NCBI GenBank assembly: GCA_016199665.1
Contig: JACQGG010000227.1
Location: 1-36,702, forward strand
Direction of reading: 5' to 3'
DNA from: Acidobacteriota bacterium
GTDB lineage: Bacteria; Acidobacteriota; UBA6911; JACQSX01
Length of the DNA: 36,702 nt
Numbering within the stretch: the stretch's first letter is position 1; each line of letters starts with the position of its first letter. Under the pieces are notes generated by a model. That model searched no databases and had not been told where the DNA came from. It was given only the letters and a program-made list of their open reading frames with translations. The position numbers and the translations under genes are program-made. Shown piece by piece: positions 31,795 through 36,702 of this stretch.

Positions 31795-33066
31795 ATGAAC
31801 CATCTGAAAATGAACCTGGGGCAGCGCGACCCGGAGATCGCTGAGGCGATTGCCAGCGAAGCGCGACGCCAGCACACCCACCTGGAACTTATCGCGTCGG
31901 AAAACTTCGTGAGCGAGGCGGTCCTGCAGGCGCTGGGCTCGGTTTTCACCAACAAGTACGCGGAAGGCTATCCCGCCAAACGCTACTATGGCGGTTGCGA
32001 ATTCGCGGATCGAGTGGAAGCGCTCGCGCTCGAGCGCGCCAAGCTGTTGTTTGGCGCCGACCATGCCAATGTGCAGCCGCATGCCGGCACCCAGGCCAAC
32101 ATGGCGGTTTATCTGGCCGCGCTCCAGCACAGGGACAAGGTGCTCGGCATGAATCTGTCCCACGGGGGACACCTTTCACACGGCCACCCTTTGAACTTTT
32201 CCGGCAAGATGTTTCACATTGTCGCTTACGGCGTCAGCCGCGACACTGAGACGATCGACTACGACGAGTTGCAGCGCCTTGCGGAACGGGAACGGCCCAA
32301 GATGATCATCACCGGAGCCAGCGCGTACTCGCGCATTATCGATTTCAAGCGGGTCGGGGAGATATCCCGCTCCATAGGCGCGGTTCACATGGCAGACATC
32401 GCTCACATCGCCGGCATGGTGGCGACCGGGCTCCATCCGAGTCCGGTTCCCCACGCAGAGTTTGTCACGAGCACCACCCACAAGACCCTCCGCGGCCCGC
32501 GCGGAGGAATGATCCTGTGCCAGGAGTCGCGCGCCAAGGATCTGGACCGAACTCTTTTTCCGGGTATCCAGGGAGGGCCGCTGGTGCATGTCATTGCGGC
32601 CAAGGCGGTCTGCTTTCTGGAAGCGCTGCAACCTGATTTCAAGCACTACCAGCAGCAAATCATCCGCAACGCGGCTGCGCTGTCCCGGGCCATTGCTGCG
32701 GCCGGATTTCGCGTTGTTTCCGGCGGGACCGACACTCACCTGTTCATCGTGGACGTGTTTGCGCGCGGCATCACCGGCAAACAGGCGGAAGAAGCCCTGG
32801 ATCGCGCAAATATCACGGCCAACAAGAACGCGATTCCTTTTGATACGAATCCTCCATTTGTCGCAAGCGGGATCCGGATCGGGACGCCCGCACTGACGAC
32901 TCGTGGGATGGGAGAACCGGAAATGGAGGAAATCGGCGAGTGGATTGCCTATGTCCTCCAGGACATTCAGGACTCATCACGACAGGTGAAAGTAAAGGAG
33001 AAGGTTCTCCACCTGTCACAACGTTTTCCGCTGTACCTGTCGCGCCAGGTGGTGGCCGGTGGGTAG
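31795..33066 (+). CDS. glyA: Serine hydroxymethyltransferase
   Basis: GlyA converts serine and tetrahydrofolate to glycine and 5,10-methylene-tetrahydrofolate with pyridoxal phosphate. The 423-residue protein has [20 protein letters not shown] near 30, [13 protein letters not shown] near 60, [14 protein letters not shown] near 95, and the cofactor lysine in [15 protein letters not shown] at about 223-237. The C-terminal domain contains [26 protein letters not shown] six bases before the ATG at 31795 supports the start; an internal ATG five codons later is the alternative. The leader holds the 21-bp repeat array. Confidence 0.98.
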   Translation: MNHLKMNLGQRDPEIAEAIASEARRQHTHLELIASENFVSEAVLQALGSVFTNKYAEGYPAKRYYGGCEFADRVEALALERAKLLFGADHANVQPHAGTQANMAVYLAALQHRDKVLGMNLSHGGHLSHGHPLNFSGKMFHIVAYGVSRDTETIDYDELQRLAERERPKMIITGASAYSRIIDFKRVGEISRSIGAVHMADIAHIAGMVATGLHPSPVPHAEFVTSTTHKTLRGPRGGMILCQESRAKDLDRTLFPGIQGGPLVHVIAAKAVCFLEALQPDFKHYQQQIIRNAAALSRAIAAAGFRVVSGGTDTHLFIVDVFARGITGKQAEEALDRANITANKNAIPFDTNPPFVASGIRIGTPALTTRGMGEPEMEEIGEWIAYVLQDIQDSSRQVKVKEKVLHLSQRFPLYLSRQVVAGG

Positions 33067-33121
33067 CGGGGAGCAGGGGTAGCTGCGGAAGGCGGAAGAA
33101 GGCAGAAGGCAGCCACAAGCC

Positions 33122-35020
33122 ATGAACTACCAGTCAATCTTCGGACCCAAAGGAGCCTTGGCAAGTCACCACCCCGGCTTTGAATTCCGCCCCAGTCAGG
33201 TGACCATGGCCGATGCGGTCGACTCGGCCATCCGCGACCGGCATCATCTTTGCGTGGAAGCCGGAACCGGGACAGGCAAGACGCTGGCGTATCTGTTCCC
33301 GGCGATTGCAAACAGAAGGCGGACGGTCATCAGCACCGCCACCAAGGCGCTGCAGGAGCAGCTTTTTTTCAAGGACATTCCGTTTTTGCAGCGCACCATG
33401 GCGCCCGATCTCAAAGCGATCTGCATGAAGGGGCGCAACAACTACCTTTGTCTGAAGAAGCTGGAAGGACACATGCAGAATCCGACGCTCCTCCCTGGAG
33501 AACGGGGCGAACTGCTGCAGGCCCTCGATGGATGGGCCCGCAAGACCGAGACGGGTGACCGCGCCGAATTGGACCTTTTGCGCGAGGATGACCCGTTTTG
33601 GAGAGACCTGGATGCGCGCCGGGAAACCTGCCTGGGACAGAAGTGCCTCCATTACGAGGCTTGTTTCATTACCCGGATGCGCCAGCAGGCTTTCGGCGTC
33701 GACCTGATCGTGGTCAACCATTCGCTGTTTTTCGCCGATCTGGCGCTTCGCCGACAGGGAGTCGGGGGCGTCCTGCCGGACTATGCCGCGGTCATTTTCG
33801 ATGAAGCCCACGAGGTTGAAGATGTGGCGACCAGTTTCTTCGGCCGCCAGATCAGTAACTACCGGTTCCAGGACTTCGACCGGGATCTCCAGGTTGCATT
33901 CCAGCCCGAGCGCCCTGTGCTGCGTACCGGGGCGCAGGCACTGGATGCAGTGCGGCGTCTTCTCGAAGCCTTTGAAAACGGCGGGACGGAGCAGCGGCAG
34001 AGCATCCTCCCCATAGTCCGGCGCTCCGATTTTCCGAAACTTCTAGCTGCAGTCGAGGCTCCGCTGCAGCTTCTGATCGCAAAAATGGGGAAGATGACCC
34101 GCCGCACCGAAGAGCAGGAAGCCTTGGGGTCCCGGGCCGGGGAACTTCTTTCTGACCTCGTTTTCATTTGTCGGGGTGAGGATCCGGCCTACGTCTACTG
34201 GTCGGATCGCAAGGGTCGAGGAATCTTCCTCAACGCATCGCCGATCGATCTCGCCCCGATTTTATCGCGGGAGCTTTTTGACCAGCCGATCAGCGTGATC
34301 CTGACGTCGGCAACTTTGAGCACGGATGGAAGTTTCCGTTACGTCCGCGACCGGCTGGGCATTCGGGAAGCTGAGGAGCTGGTTTTGGGCTCTGAGTTTG
34401 ACCTCAGTTCCCAGTCCGTCCTGTACATCCCCGATCTCCCCGAACCTCGCGAGCAAGGGTACCTCCAACGCGCCTGCGCGGAAATCCAGAAGGTGCTGGA
34501 AGTGTCGCGCGGACGCGCCTTCCTCCTGTTCACCAGCTTTTCTCAGATGGAAAAGTGCTACCAGCAGCTTGCGCCGGCGCTGCCCTTTCCCCTTTTCAAG
34601 CAGGGGGACCTGCCCAAGAACCTGCTGCTGGAGAAGTTCAGGAATACGTCTTCGGCCGTATTGTTCGCCACCGCAAGCTTCTGGCAGGGTGTGGATGTGC
34701 AGGGGGAAGCACTGAGCTGCGTCATAATTGACAAGCTGCCGTTCGCAGTGCCGACCGATCCGGTTGTGGCGGCACGACTGCACTATCTGAAAACCCAGGG
34801 AAAAAACGCATTCGAGGAATACAGCGTTCCCCAGGCCATCATACAGTTGAAGCAGGGATTGGGCCGGCTCATTCGCAGCCGGCAGGACCGTGGCATTCTC
34901 TCGATCCTGGACAGCCGGATCCTGACCCGCACCTACGGAAAGCACTTCCTGAGAAGCTTGCCAAAGTGCCCCATAATCGATAACATTAAGGCGTTGAGCA
35001 ACTTTTTTGAAGCCCGGTAA
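33122..35020 (+). CDS. DinG/XPD-type ATP-dependent helicase with iron-sulphur site
   Basis: The 632-residue superfamily 2 helicase has Walker A AGTGTGKT at 47-54, STATKALQEQL (motif Ia), DEAH at 227-230, TSATLSTDGSF (motif III) and QGLGRLIRSRQDRG (motif VI) near the end. Four cysteines at 110, 170, 175 and 181 have the XPD/DinG iron-sulphur spacing. Such enzymes unwind DNA 5' to 3' in repair, often on R-loops or overhangs. No exonuclease domain is present, so it is a DinG/YoaA-like stand-alone helicase. The ATG at 33122 lies 55 bases after glyA, in a short GAAGGCAG-rich spacer with a weak ribosome binding site. Confidence 0.92.
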   Translation: MNYQSIFGPKGALASHHPGFEFRPSQVTMADAVDSAIRDRHHLCVEAGTGTGKTLAYLFPAIANRRRTVISTATKALQEQLFFKDIPFLQRTMAPDLKAICMKGRNNYLCLKKLEGHMQNPTLLPGERGELLQALDGWARKTETGDRAELDLLREDDPFWRDLDARRETCLGQKCLHYEACFITRMRQQAFGVDLIVVNHSLFFADLALRRQGVGGVLPDYAAVIFDEAHEVEDVATSFFGRQISNYRFQDFDRDLQVAFQPERPVLRTGAQALDAVRRLLEAFENGGTEQRQSILPIVRRSDFPKLLAAVEAPLQLLIAKMGKMTRRTEEQEALGSRAGELLSDLVFICRGEDPAYVYWSDRKGRGIFLNASPIDLAPILSRELFDQPISVILTSATLSTDGSFRYVRDRLGIREAEELVLGSEFDLSSQSVLYIPDLPEPREQGYLQRACAEIQKVLEVSRGRAFLLFTSFSQMEKCYQQLAPALPFPLFKQGDLPKNLLLEKFRNTSSAVLFATASFWQGVDVQGEALSCVIIDKLPFAVPTDPVVAARLHYLKTQGKNAFEEYSVPQAIIQLKQGLGRLIRSRQDRGILSILDSRILTRTYGKHFLRSLPKCPIIDNIKALSNFFEAR

Positions 35021-35079
35021 TCTTGAATTTGAGGGAAGTTTCATTTATTTCTCATCATCCCTTCAGGAGGAATTTTTCA

Positions 35080-36108
35080 ATGGCCACATTCACAAAGACC
35101 GTTGGCCGCTTGGCGGCATTGTCGGTTATGTTGGGATTAGGTCTTGTCGCTCCGGTTTTGGGCCAGGTTCGTTCCGTCAAGGGCAAAGTCTTGGACGAGC
35201 AGGGAAACCCCATCGTGGAGGCAAGAGTCACCATCAGCGGCATGGACATGAAGCGGAACTATACGACCAAAACAAACAAGAAGGGCGAGTACTTCTACGG
35301 CGGTCTGGCTGCCGGTCGCTATTACGTTGGAGCGGAGGCGGAGGGATTTCAGTGTGATTTTGCCCAGGGAATCTCGCCGGCCGCCAACGATCCTTCAAAT
35401 GTGGACTTCACTTTGAGGAAGGGGGGCTGTCTCAAGCTGCCCTTTCTCATGACGGAAGAAGAAAAGCAGAAGCTGCTGGAGCAGCAAGAGGAGGCCAGGA
35501 AGCTGCAGGCCGCAGCAGGAGCGGTTAAGGCGGATTTTGAGACGGGACTGGCTGCCGCGCAGGCCGGCAATTATGACGGGGCGATCGAGTCCTTCAAGAA
35601 AGCTCTGGAGAAGGATCAGACGCAGCCCTATGTCTGGGCAAACCTGGCCGATGCCTACGGCAAGAAGAAGAACTATCCGGAAGCGATTGCCGCTTTCAAC
35701 AAGGCTGTTGAGCTGAAGCCGGACGATTCAAACTTGCTCCAGAACCTCGGCAACATTTACGGCGCCAGCGGAGACACCGCCAAAGCTCAGGAAATGTACA
35801 CCAAGGCGGCTTCAATGGCTCCGGCGGGAGGCGGCGGAAACGCGGCCGCCTATTACAACCTGGGCGTGACCCATTGGAATGCCAACAAGACTCAGGATGC
35901 GATCGACGCCTTCAACAAGGCGCTCGCGGCCGATCCAGCGTACTCGAACTCCAATCCGGAGATTTATTATAACCTTGGCATGGCCTATATCAACGTAGGC
36001 AAGACAGATGAAGCTCTTAAAGCTCTCCAGGACTATCTGAAGCTGACATCCAAGGGCAAAAACGCTGAGGACGCCAAGAACTGGATCGGCCTCCTGGGCA
36101 AGCAGTAA
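35080..36108 (+). CDS. Secreted carboxypeptidase-regulatory / TPR protein
   Basis: From the ATG at 35080 the protein has 342 residues. A signal peptide of about 29 residues ends in VLGQ. A carboxypeptidase-regulatory-like beta domain follows (VRSVKGKVLDEQGNPIVEARV, then YYVGAEAEGF) at about 30-110, a charged helix (EEEKQKLLEQQEEARKLQ), and then at least three TPR repeats from about 150 to the end (GNYDGAIESFKKALEKDQTQ, NYPEAIAAFNKAVELKPDD, KTDEALKALQDYLKLTS). AGGAGG at 35065-35070 fixes the start, excluding an upstream ATG at 35023. It should be a periplasmic or surface scaffold. This domain mix is frequent in Acidobacteriota; its partner is unknown. Confidence 0.88.
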   Translation: MATFTKTVGRLAALSVMLGLGLVAPVLGQVRSVKGKVLDEQGNPIVEARVTISGMDMKRNYTTKTNKKGEYFYGGLAAGRYYVGAEAEGFQCDFAQGISPAANDPSNVDFTLRKGGCLKLPFLMTEEEKQKLLEQQEEARKLQAAAGAVKADFETGLAAAQAGNYDGAIESFKKALEKDQTQPYVWANLADAYGKKKNYPEAIAAFNKAVELKPDDSNLLQNLGNIYGASGDTAKAQEMYTKAASMAPAGGGGNAAAYYNLGVTHWNANKTQDAIDAFNKALAADPAYSNSNPEIYYNLGMAYINVGKTDEALKALQDYLKLTSKGKNAEDAKNWIGLLGKQ

Positions 36109-36145
36109 CACCGAACTATTGTCGGGGCGGAGGGCCGACAGGAAG

Positions 36146-36178
36146 GTAGCAGGGGTGAGCGTTTTTTGCGAACCCCTG
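36146..36178. repeat. GTAG-headed hairpin, candidate REP-like element
   Basis: GTAG (36146-36149) is followed directly by CAGGGGT (36150-36156) and, after 15 bases containing TTTTTT, by its complement ACCCCTG (36172-36178). REP elements mobilised by REP-associated tyrosine transposases begin with GTAG or GTGG and a palindrome, and an IS200-like transposase lies 50 bases away. A smaller hairpin TGTCGG/CCGACA (36120-36140) precedes it. It could instead be a terminator-like stem for the TPR gene; only one copy is visible here. Confidence 0.45.
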
Positions 36179-36203
36179 GATGACGGGCCCTCCTCACAAC
36201 AAC

Positions 36204-36223
36204 CCGGCCCCGGCAGGGGCCGG
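36204..36223 (-). terminator. Perfect GC hairpin just after the transposase gene
   Basis: CCGGCCCC (36204-36211), loop GGCA, GGGGCCGG (36216-36223) is a perfect 8-bp stem starting 4 bases after the transposase stop. On the minus strand it is followed by GTTGTTGTG, only moderately T-rich. It may be an intrinsic terminator or the end hairpin recognised by the Y1 transposase. Confidence 0.5.
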
Positions 36224-36227
36224 CGGA

Positions 36228-36674
36228 TCAATCGAGAAAACGCTCGTCATACGTAATCCCGCTCCGCCCAAGCAATTCTATCAGCTCATTGCGAAAGCTC
36301 CTTCGCCGATGGTGTTCCCTTTGCGTCTGAATGTACCGGCGCACACTGTCTCTGGCCGAGGGACTGACCGTAACGGCTGCATATCCTGTTTGCCAGGAAA
36401 ATCTCGCAAGGCCCTTCTGCTCATGTAGCCATTGTGACGACCCGGCCTTGAGCTCCCGCATGACGGCAGCCACCGAGTGGATCGGCTTGAGTCCGGCCAG
36501 AATGTGGACATGATCGGCGATCCCTCCAGTGGCCAGAGCCATCCCTCCCAGACTACGCAGAATCCCTCCCAGGTAGGCATACAGGTCGGGTTCAAGGCAG
36601 TCAGTGATAGCAGGGCACCGGTTCTTGGTGCAGAAGACCAGGTGGTATTGAAGCTGGAAATACGTCGAAGGCAC
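36228..36674 (-). CDS. IS200-like Y1 transposase
   Basis: The 148-residue protein is a single-domain HUH/Y1 transposase. It starts PSTYFQLQYHLVFCTKNR, as many IS200-like proteins do, has the HUH motif in ADHVHILAGL near residues 54-63 and the catalytic Tyr in VRRYIQTQREHHRRRSF near 113, and ends with GITYDERFLD. Such enzymes cut and join single-stranded DNA at hairpin ends. The start is GTG at 36674; the frame stays open to the window edge, but PST is the usual start. No TnpB or other accessory gene is seen. It may be an IS200-type insertion or a domesticated REP-associated transposase; the hairpins at 36146-36223 bear on that choice. Confidence 0.88.
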   Translation of the reverse strand: MPSTYFQLQYHLVFCTKNRCPAITDCLEPDLYAYLGGILRSLGGMALATGGIADHVHILAGLKPIHSVAAVMRELKAGSSQWLHEQKGLARFSWQTGYAAVTVSPSARDSVRRYIQTQREHHRRRSFRNELIELLGRSGITYDERFLD

Positions 36675-36702
36675 ATCCAGCAGAACCGGGTCTGGATAGA
36701 AA

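Overview
The window looks like a chromosomal segment of a GC-rich, Gram-negative-type bacterium, most likely an Acidobacteriota member. The main reasons are a secreted von Willebrand A protein of the kind known as the acidobacterial VWFA-related family, a secreted carboxypeptidase-regulatory/TPR protein, intergenic repeats of a style I associate with Solibacter-like genomes (from memory), and a MurE with the DNPR signature of meso-diaminopimelate ligases. No rRNA, tRNA, prophage or CRISPR array was seen.

Layout. 1-297: repeat-rich intergenic DNA. 298-4331 (+): an EF-G paralogue, an RluD-type pseudouridine synthase and a VWA protein, tightly spaced. 4460-7925 (-): a GT2 glycosyltransferase downstream of a membrane HD-GYP/GAF/GGDEF protein that carries both c-di-GMP-degrading and c-di-GMP-making modules. 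8240-10276 (-): a secreted subtilase whose C-terminus is an array of 14 hexapeptide repeats (consensus SDQILW). Its 5' leader (10277-10642) holds a sigma70-like promoter and two complete c-di-GMP-I (GEMM) riboswitch aptamers in tandem, enclosed by a long-range helix. 10744-27335 (-): a full dcw division and wall cluster in the order mraZ-rsmH-ftsL-ftsI-murE-murF-mraY-murD-ftsW-murG-murC-ftsQ-ftsA-ftsZ, without murB and ddl, driven by a clear promoter with four 10-bp MraZ-box-like repeats just downstream of its -10. 27654-36108 (+): ychF, a ZIP-type metal transporter, proS, glyA, a DinG/XPD-type helicase and the secreted TPR protein. 36228-36674 (-): an IS200-like Y1 transposase with a GTAG-headed, REP-like hairpin beside it.

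How the parts work together. The dcw genes make lipid II and the septal machinery. The subtilase lies directly downstream of ftsZ but has its own promoter and c-di-GMP-sensing leader, and its downstream neighbour can in principle make and destroy c-di-GMP. The most interesting candidate system here is therefore a c-di-GMP module: a turnover enzyme next to a tandem-riboswitch-controlled secreted protease with an unusual repeat tail. Several short repeats (25-bp, 46-bp, 21-bp and 17-bp tandem arrays, and a dispersed repeat of about 90 bp of which one copy sits inside the dcw cluster) are the other notable structure.
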